64,000 bases of DNA, taken from assembly GCA_029936675.1 (NCBI GenBank), contig JAPYSB010000001.1:238669-302668 (forward strand), read 5' to 3'. The notes under the pieces are model-generated. The model was not told the DNA's origin, did not search any database, and saw only the letters and a program-made list of their open reading frames with translations. Shown here piece after piece: positions 25,435-34,927 of this stretch. The DNA comes from Dehalococcoidia bacterium (lineage in GTDB: Bacteria > Chloroflexota > Dehalococcoidia > Lucifugimonadales > UBA826). The position numbers and the translations under genes were made by a program. Numbering within the stretch: position 1 is the first letter of the stretch; each line of letters opens with the position of its first letter.

Positions 25435-26622
25435 ATGAATGATGCGGTCATCGTTTCTGGAGCAAGAACTCCAGTTGGTAGATTCGGAGGAGCTTTCAAA
25501 GATGTTGGGGCAACAGATCTAGGATCCTTTGCAATCAAGGCTGCCCTTGAGAGAGCAGGCATATCTCCTGATATGGTGGATGAAGTCGTATTGGGAAACG
25601 CAATCCAAGCCGCTGAGGCCGGCTATGCTGCCCGCTTAGCTTCCTTAAAAGCAGGTATTCCTCATGATACACCCACTATTGCAATTAATAGGCAATGCTC
25701 ATCTGGACTCGAAGCAATAAACATGGCAGCACAACTAGTGCGAACGGGGGAGGCGGACATTATCGTAGCCGGTGGGATAGAAAACATGAGCCAGGTGCCT
25801 TACTTTATAGATTACAAAGCACGGTTCGACGGTTTAAGAATGGGAAATTCTCAACTAGTAGATGGGCTTACTGAAGGGTTAGGATGTCCAGTGAATCGAT
25901 ATCACATGGGTGTCACAGCCGAAAACGTCGCAGAGCGATTTTCCGTGTCTCGCCACGACCAGGATGAACTTGCTGTTATAAGCCACCAGCGTGCAAGCAC
26001 CGCCATATCTCAAGGAAGATTCACTAATCAGATAACTACTGTATCCGTGCCTCAGAGAAAAGGAGACCCCGTAGTTGTAATGGAAGATGAGGGTCCTAGG
26101 GCAGATACAACCATAGAAGGTTTATCTAATTTGAGGCCTGTTTTCAAAAAAGATGGCACAGTCACCGCAGGTAATGCTTCTAGCATAAATGACGGGTCTG
26201 CCGCTGTAGTAATGATGTCAGCTCAAAAAGCCGCAGATTTAGGGGTAAAACCAAGGATGAAATGGCACACCAGGGGAATTGCCGGCGTAGAACCGGCAGT
26301 GATGGGTATCGGACCCGTCCCTGCCGTCCAAAAAGCGATGGATAAATCAGGCATGGGAATAAATGACATTGATGTGATTGAACTTAATGAGGCCTTTGCA
26401 TCTCAAGCTCTCTACTGCATCCGGGAATTAAACCTGGACATAGAAAAAACCAATGTGAATGGCAGTGGAATTAGCCTGGGACACCCAGTTGGGGCCACTG
26501 GTGCCATCATGACGGTAAAACTAATGGAAGAAATGGAAAGATCCGACTCCAACACCGGCCTTGTGACAATGTGTGTCGGAGGTGGTCAAGGAGTGGCCAC
26601 TATTTTTGAAAGATTGAATTAG
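25435..26622 (+). CDS. Acetyl-CoA C-acetyltransferase (thiolase)
   Basis: Condenses or cleaves acetoacetyl-CoA and longer 3-ketoacyl-CoA. The 395-residue protein carries the nucleophile in NRQCSSGLEAI (about Cys88), NEAFASQ, the catalytic His in GHPVGATGA and the second Cys in MCVGGGQG. ATG at 25435 follows GGGAGG; the frame open from 25420 has no better site. In contrast to the other thiolase-like gene at 20.5-21.6 kb it has a full active site. Separated by 15 nt from a NifU-like gene. Confidence 0.94.
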   Translation: MNDAVIVSGARTPVGRFGGAFKDVGATDLGSFAIKAALERAGISPDMVDEVVLGNAIQAAEAGYAARLASLKAGIPHDTPTIAINRQCSSGLEAINMAAQLVRTGEADIIVAGGIENMSQVPYFIDYKARFDGLRMGNSQLVDGLTEGLGCPVNRYHMGVTAENVAERFSVSRHDQDELAVISHQRASTAISQGRFTNQITTVSVPQRKGDPVVVMEDEGPRADTTIEGLSNLRPVFKKDGTVTAGNASSINDGSAAVVMMSAQKAADLGVKPRMKWHTRGIAGVEPAVMGIGPVPAVQKAMDKSGMGINDIDVIELNEAFASQALYCIRELNLDIEKTNVNGSGISLGHPVGATGAIMTVKLMEEMERSDSNTGLVTMCVGGGQGVATIFERLN

Positions 26623-26637
26623 AGGAGGATTTATTTG

Positions 26638-26883
26638 ATGCCGATAAACACGGATGATCCTGGCGTAAAGACAGTTTTAGATAACATGGAGACTATCGTC
26701 GCTTCCGAAGGAGGGTCTCTAGATTTAATATCATTTAGTGAAAATCAACTTACAGTCAAATATAACAAGGGTACGAATGAGGAATGTCCGGAATGCGTAC
26801 CGGATCACGATATGGTCAAAATGATGATCGAAAACTCTCTCACCATTTATGCTCCTCATATATCTCTTACGGATTTGGTATAG
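26638..26883 (+). CDS. NifU-like C-terminal domain protein
   Basis: An 81-residue protein resembling the NifU C-terminal (NFU) domain, which carries a transient Fe-S cluster between two subunits using a CxxC motif. The motif here is ECPECVPDHDMV. ATG at 26638 lies 9 nt after GAGGAGG (a TTG one codon earlier is also possible). It probably shares a transcript with the thiolase. Sulfur-cluster delivery to the nearby Fe-S enzymes is a reasonable but unproven role. Confidence 0.75.
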   Translation: MPINTDDPGVKTVLDNMETIVASEGGSLDLISFSENQLTVKYNKGTNEECPECVPDHDMVKMMIENSLTIYAPHISLTDLV

Positions 26884-26887
26884 GGTT

Positions 26888-28057
26888 TTAAGGCAACATA
26901 TCCAAATATTTCAACCCTGACCCTGTATTTAATAAAAGGGTTTTTTCAGATGGGTCGATGGAACCATTCCCTATCAATTTTTTCGCTCCGCATGCAGTAG
27001 CAGCTCCCTCGGGGCAGACAAAAAAACCTTCAAGTTTACCGACAAGATTAGTCATCTCAGTCATTTCATCATCTGAGACTGTGATAGCCGATCCTCCACT
27101 ATCCCTGATTGCCTTTAAAATAAGGTAATCCCCTATAGCACTTGGCACCCTTATACCCGCTGCTAGAGTATTAGCGTTTTCCCAAGGCTGTGCAAACTCC
27201 TCCCCATTCTCAAATGCCCTAACTATTGGGGCACAATTTTCAGCCTGCACAGCAAACATTTTTGGTCGTTTCGACGAGATCCATTCCAATTCCTCCATTT
27301 CTTGAAAAGCCTTCCACATTCCAACGATGCCTGTTCCCCCTCCTGTAGGGTAAATAATGTTATCTGGTAGTTCCCACCCCAACTGTTCAGCAATTTCATA
27401 TCCCATAGTTTTCTTTCCTTCCACTCTGTAAGGTTCCTGTAGTGTGGAAACATCAAACAGGCCAATTTCTGCGGCTTTTTCTCTTGAAATAACACCAGCA
27501 TCACTTATCAAACCATCGATTAAAAATAAATTGCCGCCTGAAACAGAAACTTCTTTTTGGTTTGCTTTAGGAGCATCTTGTGGCATAAACACAAAAGCCT
27601 CCATCCCCGCCCTTGCAGCATATGAAGCCATTGCGCCAGCAGCATTTCCCGCTGATGGCATTGTTAATTTTCTTAACCCTAATTCTTTAGCTTTAGAAAC
27701 AGCAGCTGACAATCCTCTTGCTTTAAATGAAGCTGTCGGATTTAGTCCTTCATCCTTCAGCATTAGTGATCTGGATCCCAATTCTGACCCCAATTTTCTT
27801 GTTTCAAAAATCGGAGTGAATCCTTCCCCTAAAGTCACAATATTAGATTCGTCACGTATTGGCAACATCTCAAAATATCTCCACATATTAGGAGCTCTTG
27901 CAGAAAGGGTCTCTTTAGTAAAATATTTGGAAGCCTCCTTTATGTCGTATCTTGGATAAAGCACTTTCCCGCATTTCTCACAAAGCCTCCTAGGTTGATC
28001 GGCCGAGAATATTGCACTGCAATATGTACATTCTAAATTTTTAAGGTAGCTGCGCAT
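26888..28057 (-). CDS. thrC: Threonine synthase
   Basis: PLP enzyme converting O-phosphohomoserine to threonine. The 389-residue protein starts with a zinc-ribbon-like segment (CTYCSAIF, then CEKCGKVL; four Cys), as in the class with an N-terminal ribbon. The PLP lysine lies in NPTASFKARG, the phosphate loop in PSAGNAAGAMA and the glycine loop in YPTGGGTGIVG. Length fits. A related 2-aminobutanoate/threonine dehydratase is less likely because of the ribbon and the SFKARG motif. Divergent from trxB. Confidence 0.9.
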   Translation of the reverse strand: MRSYLKNLECTYCSAIFSADQPRRLCEKCGKVLYPRYDIKEASKYFTKETLSARAPNMWRYFEMLPIRDESNIVTLGEGFTPIFETRKLGSELGSRSLMLKDEGLNPTASFKARGLSAAVSKAKELGLRKLTMPSAGNAAGAMASYAARAGMEAFVFMPQDAPKANQKEVSVSGGNLFLIDGLISDAGVISREKAAEIGLFDVSTLQEPYRVEGKKTMGYEIAEQLGWELPDNIIYPTGGGTGIVGMWKAFQEMEELEWISSKRPKMFAVQAENCAPIVRAFENGEEFAQPWENANTLAAGIRVPSAIGDYLILKAIRDSGGSAITVSDDEMTEMTNLVGKLEGFFVCPEGAATACGAKKLIGNGSIDPSEKTLLLNTGSGLKYLDMLP

Positions 28058-28199
28058 TTTTGATAACCTCTTGGAAACAATTCATGTTCAATTCACTTAA
28101 TAACAAGACGAAAGTATGATACAACGATGAAGGAAACCGGTGAACCATTCAAAAGATATCGATATGTAGAATATTTCAGGTTTCTAGGAGACTCGAAAA

Positions 28200-29162
28200 A
28201 TGGCTGATTACGACGTAATAATAATTGGCGGAGGCACTGCTGGATTTAGTGCAGGAATGTATTCATCTAGATTAGGTATGAAAACGTTATTGGTTGAAAG
28301 GTTAATTCCTGGTGGGCAAATCATTAATGTGGAGCGAATAGAGGATTACCCTGGATTACCTGATGGAGTAAGCGGAGCCGAATTTTCGAGTAAAATTCAA
28401 GAACAGGCCATTGCCTCAGGGACTGAATTTGCCATGTCTGAAGTAACTGGGATTAGGAAATCCGGGCAGGAATGGATCGTAAAAACCTATGAAGGGGACA
28501 AATCCTCAAAATCAATAATAGTAGCGGGTGGATCAACACTAAATAAACTAAACGTGCCTGGTGAAAGCGAGCTTGCCGGGGCTGGTGTCTCATACTGTGC
28601 CACATGTGACGGAGCATTTTTTATTGATCAAAAGGTGTGCGTGGTTGGTGGGGGGGATTCAGCCCTGCAGGAGGCCATAACACTGACAGAGTTTGCTTCA
28701 AAGATAGATGTGTTTTGCCGATCTAGCTCTCTTCACGCCCAGCAGACGCTGCAAGATAGAATTACGGATCATGAGAAAATACAGGTTCATCTAAACGTTG
28801 AAGTACAAGAAATACACGGAGACGGTATGGTTGAAGGAATTTCTCTACTGAAAACCCTCTCAGGCGAATCCACAAGAGTGAATATTGACGGAGTTTTTAT
28901 ATTCGTTGGGCTCGCTCCCAACACAGACTATCTCCAAAATATTCTGGAAACTGATGAAAATGGGCATATTAAGACCGATATAAATCTTCAGACATCTGAA
29001 AAGGGGATTTTTGCAGCAGGAGACATAAGAGCTAACTCTTCTTCCCAGCTGATAAGCTCTGCCGGTGATGGAGCGACAGCGGCCGTAAACTCCAAAAAGT
29101 ATATCTCGAAGGAGAGAAAAACTAATTCCAATGGACCAAACATTTCAGGAATCACTATCTAA
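28200..29162 (+). CDS. trxB: Thioredoxin-disulfide reductase
   Basis: FAD/NADPH flavoprotein that reduces thioredoxin. The 320 residues show the FAD Rossmann motif GGGTAGFSAGMYSSR, the redox-active CATC (C133/C136) followed by DGAFF, the NADPH motif VGGGDSALQEA and the C-terminal FAD motif FAAGDI. This is the low-molecular-weight bacterial type. It may supply electrons to thiol-redox partners such as the selenoprotein, though no link is visible. Followed by crcB 33 nt later. Confidence 0.95.
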   Translation: MADYDVIIIGGGTAGFSAGMYSSRLGMKTLLVERLIPGGQIINVERIEDYPGLPDGVSGAEFSSKIQEQAIASGTEFAMSEVTGIRKSGQEWIVKTYEGDKSSKSIIVAGGSTLNKLNVPGESELAGAGVSYCATCDGAFFIDQKVCVVGGGDSALQEAITLTEFASKIDVFCRSSSLHAQQTLQDRITDHEKIQVHLNVEVQEIHGDGMVEGISLLKTLSGESTRVNIDGVFIFVGLAPNTDYLQNILETDENGHIKTDINLQTSEKGIFAAGDIRANSSSQLISSAGDGATAAVNSKKYISKERKTNSNGPNISGITI

Positions 29163-29195
29163 ACCCAGTCTCCCTGACGGTAAGACAGGTTTCGT

Positions 29196-29567
29196 ATGAA
29201 CTGGCTCCTAGTGATAATAGGAGGGAGTGTTGGTGCTGCCTGCCGGTACGGAGCGGATCGTCTAGCGAATACCTACCTAGGATCCAGTCTAACAGGAACT
29301 GTTTCGGTCAACATTTTAGGGTCTTTAGTACTAGGTTTTCTGGTCGGCTACGCGTTAGGTAAACCTAACTGGAATCAAGATTATTCATTGTTACTAGGGG
29401 TTGGGTTTTGTGGCTCGTTCACCACCTTTTCGGCTGTTACTGTTTCTGGTATACAACTCATTTCTGATGGTAATTATGGTAAAGCTATAACTTATTTAAC
29501 ATTTAGTGTAGTCGCCGGGTTGTTGGCAGCATTCTTAGGGATATGGATTGCAAAACAAACTATTTAG
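29196..29567 (+). CDS. crcB: Fluoride channel CrcB/Fluc
   Basis: Small four-helix dual-topology channel exporting fluoride. The 123-residue protein has GGSVGAACRYGADR at the start, NILGSLVLGF (conserved pore Asn) and the sodium-site segment GFCGSFTTFSAV (about 71-82). ATG start. Only one copy is present, so a homodimer is expected. No fluoride riboswitch is visible in the 33-nt gap to trxB. The 3' end overlaps the convergent DUF4129 gene by 4 bases. Confidence 0.93.
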   Translation: MNWLLVIIGGSVGAACRYGADRLANTYLGSSLTGTVSVNILGSLVLGFLVGYALGKPNWNQDYSLLLGVGFCGSFTTFSAVTVSGIQLISDGNYGKAITYLTFSVVAGLLAAFLGIWIAKQTI

Positions 29568-30979
29568 TAACGTTCCTTGCCTAAGTTCTCTATCAAGGCC
29601 CTAACTTCGGCTACTCGAGATGAGATTGGTGTGACTCTCCCGTAGCAAACATCCATGAAAGCCTCTGTAATTCTTCGAACAGAATCAATATCAAAAGACC
29701 TGTACAAGGCTGGTTCAAACTCCTTTGGAGTGGAATTATGGGATCTATTCACGCCTTTTTGAGACCCTAAATACAACAGTCCATAATAGGATTCCAAAAC
29801 GGTCTTGCTTCCTGAATCCAGATGCCTTGGAATCACGAACATATTTTCCTCTTTGGCTAACCCTCGTTTCCAGAGCAACCTCTTAGCAATTTCGAGCAAA
29901 TCCGTCATGGAATCTTCGGATCCCTCAATCTTCGATTTGATACCATCATCGACTACATTTTTTGACCTACTGATCCTTCTGAAAGCAATTCCTAGGCCGA
30001 ATAACAGGCCGGTTACCAAAATAAAGATGGCAAAATATTCAAAATATTGCATGAATGCTGAAGGTTCTTCTGATACGGGAGCGTTAATCAACTCTTCTAG
30101 CACATTACCCAAGCCGTTAAATGATTCTTGTTCTTGCACTGATCGATCGGGAGTAAGTGCATCTCCGAAAACCCAACTAAAAAATCGGATAATAAACTGA
30201 ATTGCGTAAATAATAGGTATCGCAAAAAGATAGACTATTGCCATGGTAATCCAACTTATCAGTGTCGTTATGGGTGAGGAAATAGCCCCGAGAAAATCTT
30301 TACTGAAAGAAGCAAAAAGTACCCCCGACAAGACGACCATTCCCACAAGGATTGACACCACTCGGAGCCACCGTAAAGTGACAACTCCACTATTAGAAGA
30401 AGGTTTTAGGCGTCCTATGGCGAGGCCCGATAAAGCCGAGGCGAAAAACAGGTACATTAGTGTTGACATGTACAAATCAGCCCCATTAAAAATATCAATG
30501 GTGACAGTAAACGCCATTACTATAATTCCAATTCTAAAGGTGGAGGATAATGCTTCCAGAGGAAAGTCGGTTGAGCCGGTAAGCCCGCCTTTTACCCACA
30601 TGAACACGCTCATAAAAGCGGCCAAAACTATAGCTAGGCCAACCTCTCCTTCCTCATAGACCCAATGCTCCAGGTCAAAAACCCAGTACAATGAAAAAGT
30701 TTCTTGTGAAGGTAAATTGGTATATCCGACAATGAAATAGCAGAGAATCGCTCCAACAAACGTTTGAAGGCATATGGCGAGGGTGACTTTTAAGTTCCAA
30801 GCATTAAATAACCTGGATAAATATAGGGATACTGCATATAAAACAACACATCCTCCGTACGATAGAGGGCTCCGTCCAAGGGAAATTATTATCCCCACAA
30901 CGGCATAGATCGAATAAAGCCACACTGTTTCAGATAATATTAAGCACAGTGCAATAATTTTAGATTGGTATGAATTCAC
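29564..30979 (-). CDS. DUF4129 membrane protein
   Basis: A 471-residue protein: about ten helices (residues 1-330), then a cytosolic or periplasmic C-terminal DUF4129 domain of about 110 residues containing LESYYGLLYLGSQKG and the TPKEFEPALY motif. This family is found with MoxR ATPases, DUF58 and transglutaminase-like genes and is of unknown function. It is the last gene of a three-gene minus-strand set and overlaps the DUF58 gene by 20 nt. No transglutaminase gene is present here, which is unusual for such clusters. Confidence 0.85.
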   Translation of the reverse strand: MNSYQSKIIALCLILSETVWLYSIYAVVGIIISLGRSPLSYGGCVVLYAVSLYLSRLFNAWNLKVTLAICLQTFVGAILCYFIVGYTNLPSQETFSLYWVFDLEHWVYEEGEVGLAIVLAAFMSVFMWVKGGLTGSTDFPLEALSSTFRIGIIVMAFTVTIDIFNGADLYMSTLMYLFFASALSGLAIGRLKPSSNSGVVTLRWLRVVSILVGMVVLSGVLFASFSKDFLGAISSPITTLISWITMAIVYLFAIPIIYAIQFIIRFFSWVFGDALTPDRSVQEQESFNGLGNVLEELINAPVSEEPSAFMQYFEYFAIFILVTGLLFGLGIAFRRISRSKNVVDDGIKSKIEGSEDSMTDLLEIAKRLLWKRGLAKEENMFVIPRHLDSGSKTVLESYYGLLYLGSQKGVNRSHNSTPKEFEPALYRSFDIDSVRRITEAFMDVCYGRVTPISSRVAEVRALIENLGKERY

Positions 30980-32195
30980 CTTTCGACTCCATCCGACTAA
31001 AATGGGCTCCTAGCTCATATTTCAGAATATTGTCCCATGTACCATATGACGGCTCATCAGCAACGTTAATTAACACTATCCTGCATCCAAATTTTGTTAT
31101 ATTTCTTAGCGAATCCAATAATTGATCAGTAATGAAGGATGTGACGACAACTACGGTAGATCCAAAAGGGAATTTTTTATACCACTTATTAAGATTTTCC
31201 GACATAGGTCCAGATGAAATAGGACCTATGGTAGCCAAGGTTTCCAATATTACCCTTAGCTGATCTTTCGATTGTGAAGTAGGTATTCTCATTGGCAAGT
31301 CAGACAATACAGGGGTGCCGTTTGAAAAAAACCCGAGATTGAATCCTTCCTCACTGCAATAGCTTGCTATGGAAGCAGAAGCAGCCACAACCCTCTCTAA
31401 ATTTACTGCTGAGTACCCTTCCCATACCTTTGAAGATGTTTCTACAGAAACAGCCAAAATCACGTCACTTTTGCTGGTTGATTCAAATGTTTTAATCATT
31501 AGTTCGGATTTTTTTGCTGTGTATTTCCAATCGACTGTGTTCAGGGGATCTCCCTTTTCATAAGTTCTGATTCCTCTATTCCAAGATATGTCTTGGTGAA
31601 TATTTAAGTCAGTGATTTTCTCGCCTAAAGGTCTAGATTCTGGCATCCCTAGGTCTGGCAGCTTTAAAACTTGCGGGTAAACTAATATGTAATCTCGACT
31701 CGAGATTGTTTTCTTACTATTGAATAATCCAAAAATATCGCCACCAGAAATATTCACTGATCCAAGCCTATGAAACCCTCTTTTTTTTGCCTGCACAGAG
31801 TATTCCCAAGTGGTTTTTTGATAGGCGGATACAGAAGCAGAATGCATCATCGACACAGCATCATGGCTTGAACTTGGCTTGATATCAGGTCCGTTAAGAT
31901 TCAAAGCGATTGGGATGTCATCAACTGTATCGATTCTTGGTAAAGGTATCGGCTTTTTGTTGTGAAGTTCTACAGAGAAGGGAACCGTCTCTCCAATAAA
32001 AACTCTCTTTTGGGGTATCACACGAATATATTCGACATTTTCCAACGATACCTTGTTCCAGAGCCATGCGGTAAAAACGACAATTAAGCTCATGACAGAT
32101 AGGCCTAAAATTAAACCTTGACCTGAAAATATGCCGATAATTGCCAAAGCGATAATTATTAATACCCAGCAATCATTCCAAAAAGTTTTTACCAT
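30960..32195 (-). CDS. DUF58 domain protein
   Basis: A 411-residue protein with two N-terminal helices (about 8-43) and then a DUF58 domain with a von Willebrand A-like fold. The family signature is RTYEKGDPLNTVDWKYTAKK (about residues 209-228), followed by ILAVSVETSS. DUF58 proteins usually act with MoxR AAA ATPases in metal insertion or envelope maturation. Overlaps DUF4129 and follows moxR by 8 nt. Confidence 0.9.
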   Translation of the reverse strand: MVKTFWNDCWVLIIIALAIIGIFSGQGLILGLSVMSLIVVFTAWLWNKVSLENVEYIRVIPQKRVFIGETVPFSVELHNKKPIPLPRIDTVDDIPIALNLNGPDIKPSSSHDAVSMMHSASVSAYQKTTWEYSVQAKKRGFHRLGSVNISGGDIFGLFNSKKTISSRDYILVYPQVLKLPDLGMPESRPLGEKITDLNIHQDISWNRGIRTYEKGDPLNTVDWKYTAKKSELMIKTFESTSKSDVILAVSVETSSKVWEGYSAVNLERVVAASASIASYCSEEGFNLGFFSNGTPVLSDLPMRIPTSQSKDQLRVILETLATIGPISSGPMSENLNKWYKKFPFGSTVVVVTSFITDQLLDSLRNITKFGCRIVLINVADEPSYGTWDNILKYELGAHFSRMESKGEFIPI

Positions 32196-32203
32196 AATTA
32201 TGC

Positions 32204-33160
32204 CTAGATGGCTTCTATTGGGACACTAATTTCAGACATTATTTCTTCAAGTATTTCATCTGCCCCGAATCCTCTCAATCTAGCATTAGATGTCGGTATA
32301 ATTCGATGCGATAAAACTGGATTTATAAGACTTTTTACATCATCCGGAGTCACATATCCCCTTCCGCTTAAAGCCGCTTTAGCCTGGCTGCAGCGGTACA
32401 GGCCCAAAGAGCCTCTGGGGCTTGATCCTAAATCCAATTTGTCATTTTCTCGCGTAGAACGCACAATCGAAATAATGTAATCGCATATACCCTGTTCCAC
32501 TTTTATTTCTGAAGAAAAGCTTTGGAGATTTTTTATCATCTCAGAATTCACCACAGAAGCTAGTTCTTTATGGGAATCTTCCTTCCGAAAGCGTCCTATG
32601 ATGTCTGCTTCTTCCTGCTCCGTGGGGTACCCGAGAGATATTTTCATCAAGAATCTGTCCAGTTGAGCCTCAGGAAGTGGAAAGGTACCTTCCATGTCCA
32701 GAGGGTTTTGGGTAGCCATCACAATAAAAGGGGTTGGTAATAAACGAGTCTCCCCGTCTATCGTTACCTGCGATTCTTGCATAGATTCTAGAAGGGCCGA
32801 CTGCGTGCGAGGGGTGGCCCTATTTATTTCATCAGCTAATATGATTTGGTTGAAAATTGGACCACTTTGAAATTCGAATTCACTAGATTTTTGGTTGAAC
32901 CAATTGACCCCAAGAACATCGGACGGCATCAAGTCGGGAGTAAATTGAATTCTTCCGAAAGTGCAATCCAAAGACGAAGATACTGCCCTTGCAAGGGTGG
33001 TTTTACCCGAACCTGGCACGTCCTCAAGAAGGATATGCCCGTGACACAATATAGAAATTAACACCAAGTCTATAGCGTCTGACTTACCGACAATGACTTT
33101 TTGGACATTGTCCTTTATTTTCTCAATGATGCTTTTAAATTCATTACTTTCAGTTACCAA
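32204..33160 (-). CDS. MoxR family AAA+ ATPase
   Basis: A 318-residue chaperone-like ATPase. Walker A is VPGSGKTTLAR (about 41-51), Walker B LADEINRA (about 107-114), sensor 1 IVMATQNP, and the arginine finger region is PLPEAQLDRFLMK. It probably works with the DUF58 protein as its VWA-like partner. First gene of the moxR-DUF58-DUF4129 set; tRNA-Gln and the crotonases are upstream. Confidence 0.95.
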   Translation of the reverse strand: MVTESNEFKSIIEKIKDNVQKVIVGKSDAIDLVLISILCHGHILLEDVPGSGKTTLARAVSSSLDCTFGRIQFTPDLMPSDVLGVNWFNQKSSEFEFQSGPIFNQIILADEINRATPRTQSALLESMQESQVTIDGETRLLPTPFIVMATQNPLDMEGTFPLPEAQLDRFLMKISLGYPTEQEEADIIGRFRKEDSHKELASVVNSEMIKNLQSFSSEIKVEQGICDYIISIVRSTRENDKLDLGSSPRGSLGLYRCSQAKAALSGRGYVTPDDVKSLINPVLSHRIIPTSNARLRGFGADEILEEIMSEISVPIEAI

Positions 33161-33335
33161 AAAAGCCTCCCCTTTTCCATTAGGAATTGTTCCAATAAAA
33201 ATGTTGCAATCGCACTATCAATTGAATCGAGAATGACGACTTGAAAGCAGACAGTAAGTATATACGAGGGGAAATTTTACTCGAGCTATATTTATTGGGA
33301 TATACTTAATATTTGTGAGTGCCTCGATCTGTCGT

Positions 33336-33409
33336 TGCCCGGTGGTGTAGTGGTAGCACTAAGGACTTTGACTCCTTCGACCCAGGTTCGAATCCTGGCC
33401 GGGCAGCCA
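33336..33409 (+). tRNA. tRNA-Gln (anticodon TTG), CCA encoded
   Basis: Acceptor TGCCCGG pairs with CCGGGCA; discriminator G and CCA are encoded. D arm TGTAGTGGTAGCAC, anticodon arm AAGGA-CTTTGAC-TCCTT with anticodon TTG, T arm CCAGG-TTCGAAT-CCTGG. The initial T and TTG anticodon fit tRNA-Gln. Its 3' two thirds lie antisense to the end of a crotonase reading frame. Confidence 0.96.
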
Positions 33410-34156
33410 GGAATCAATTTTTTTTGCAATGTGATACGAGTTGCGTTTCTCATGTTGAATTCCACGCTCTAGACCAAGATCCAATCCTCTCATAACAGAG
33501 GATTTTATAGAAGCTAACAGTTCAGGCTTTATTTTAGTTAATCCCCCGGCAATTACCTCTGCAGAGCTATCGAGCATCTCCCTTGAAACAACTCGGTCAA
33601 CAAGACGAATCTTTATTGCTTCCCTAGCATCCACTAGCCTATTGGTCATTATCATTTCCAGGGCCCTATCAGGCCCAACAAGATTACGTAAAGTTTGAGT
33701 GCCCCCAGCAGCAGGAATCATCCCTAATGCCACTTCAGGCATCCTAAAAATTGAGCTATCAGCTGCTATCCTAATATCGCATAAAGCCGCAATTTCAACA
33801 CCAGACCCTATAACGTATCCATGGAGTTTGGCAATTAGCGGTTTTTGAATAGACAGAAATAAGCCCCACAAGTCTCTCTCCCATCTTACCGTTCGTGCAA
33901 TTATTTGAGATGGAGCAGTACCAAATTCCGTCAAGTCAGCACCAGCACAGAATCCCCTTTGACCTGCTCCACTCATAATTGCAACTTTGGATTCCGTATC
34001 ATCCCGAAATAATTCTAGCGTTTGAAAAAGCGAATCGCGCATGTCTATATTAAAGGCGTTGATTTGATCAGGTCTGTTCAAAGTTATGTGGGCGACACCG
34101 TTGATAGAGTGGTACATAACTGTCTCATGTTCACTATTCCCACCGATTTGATTCAT
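33359..34156 (-). CDS. Enoyl-CoA hydratase/isomerase family protein, ends inside antisense tRNA-Gln
   Basis: Crotonase-fold protein acting on acyl-CoA substrates. The 265-residue frame has the oxyanion-hole motif GFCAGADL (about 68-75) and the second hole segment YVIGSGVEIAALCDIR. The usual catalytic Glu of hydratases is replaced in part (MIPAAGGTQTL), so the reaction is uncertain. Similarity ends near HIAKKIDSW. The remaining residues, LPGQDSNLGRRSQSP, are the translation of the reverse strand of tRNA-Gln, with the TAG stop in the anticodon arm. Follows the second crotonase gene by 2 nt. Confidence 0.85.
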   Translation of the reverse strand: MNQIGGNSEHETVMYHSINGVAHITLNRPDQINAFNIDMRDSLFQTLELFRDDTESKVAIMSGAGQRGFCAGADLTEFGTAPSQIIARTVRWERDLWGLFLSIQKPLIAKLHGYVIGSGVEIAALCDIRIAADSSIFRMPEVALGMIPAAGGTQTLRNLVGPDRALEMIMTNRLVDAREAIKIRLVDRVVSREMLDSSAEVIAGGLTKIKPELLASIKSSVMRGLDLGLERGIQHEKRNSYHIAKKIDSWLPGQDSNLGRRSQSP

Positions 34157-34158
34157 CT

Positions 34159-34890
34159 TCAGCGGCCTTCGTACCTAGGTTCTTTTTTCTCCAAAAATGA
34201 ATCTATACCTTCTTTTCTATCAAAAGTACTTTGCAAAATCACATTAAGGTCAGTCTCCAGCCTTAATCCTTGATCCAAGGTCATATCAGATCCCTCCACT
34301 ATTGCCTCTTTCAGATACTTAGCCGCGATCGGGCCATGAGATGCTATCTTAGAGGCTAGCTCGACTGCATTATCTAGTACATCTTTCGCGTGAATATATT
34401 GCACCACTCCAATTTCAAGAGCCTCAGCGGCAGAGAAAACTCGCCCTGTCAATAATAAATCCATTGCCCTACCTACACCGACTATCCTTGGCAATCTTTG
34501 TGTCCCACCTTCCACAGGGGTGTGGCCCGCTAACACGTGAGACATTGAAAATTTACTCGTTTTGTCGGCGACTCTAATATCGCAACATAAAAATAATTCA
34601 AGAGCTGTGCCATGAGCTTCCGATTCAACAATTCCAATGGTGGGAAATTTTATGTTAGATATAAAACCACTAAGAGATTTGGTCCCGTCATTCCGAGGGT
34701 GGCAATCACACCCCAGTTTAATATCAGGTATATTGATCAAGACCACGGTCACAGAGTGTTTGGCATTTAGTTCGTTAATAGCATCTTCCAATGACCACAT
34801 GAGCTCACGGCACGGGCCATCATTCTTATCCGCCGACTTCAGATTGATAAGTTGTATCTTTTCTTCATTGAAAGATTGTAGATTCACCAT
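34159..34890 (-). CDS. Enoyl-CoA hydratase/isomerase family protein
   Basis: A 243-residue crotonase-fold protein. The acyl-CoA oxyanion segment AHGTALELFLCCDIRVAD (about 89-106) is clear, and HTPVEGGTQRLPRIVG carries the region with a catalytic acid (VEGG). The N-terminus (residues 1-60) is more divergent and the first oxyanion loop is altered (GCDCHPRNDGTKSL). Paired with the next crotonase gene by only 2 nt, suggesting they act together on one CoA ester pathway. Exact reaction unknown. Confidence 0.82.
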   Translation of the reverse strand: MVNLQSFNEEKIQLINLKSADKNDGPCRELMWSLEDAINELNAKHSVTVVLINIPDIKLGCDCHPRNDGTKSLSGFISNIKFPTIGIVESEAHGTALELFLCCDIRVADKTSKFSMSHVLAGHTPVEGGTQRLPRIVGVGRAMDLLLTGRVFSAAEALEIGVVQYIHAKDVLDNAVELASKIASHGPIAAKYLKEAIVEGSDMTLDQGLRLETDLNVILQSTFDRKEGIDSFLEKKEPRYEGR

Positions 34891-34927
34891 ATGGCTCTAC
34901 TATGAAAGTCCTCCGCTAAAGACAAAT

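Noticed and set aside
29163-29195. Fluoride riboswitch before crcB
   Set aside because: The 33-nt gap after trxB is too short and lacks the aptamer pattern.
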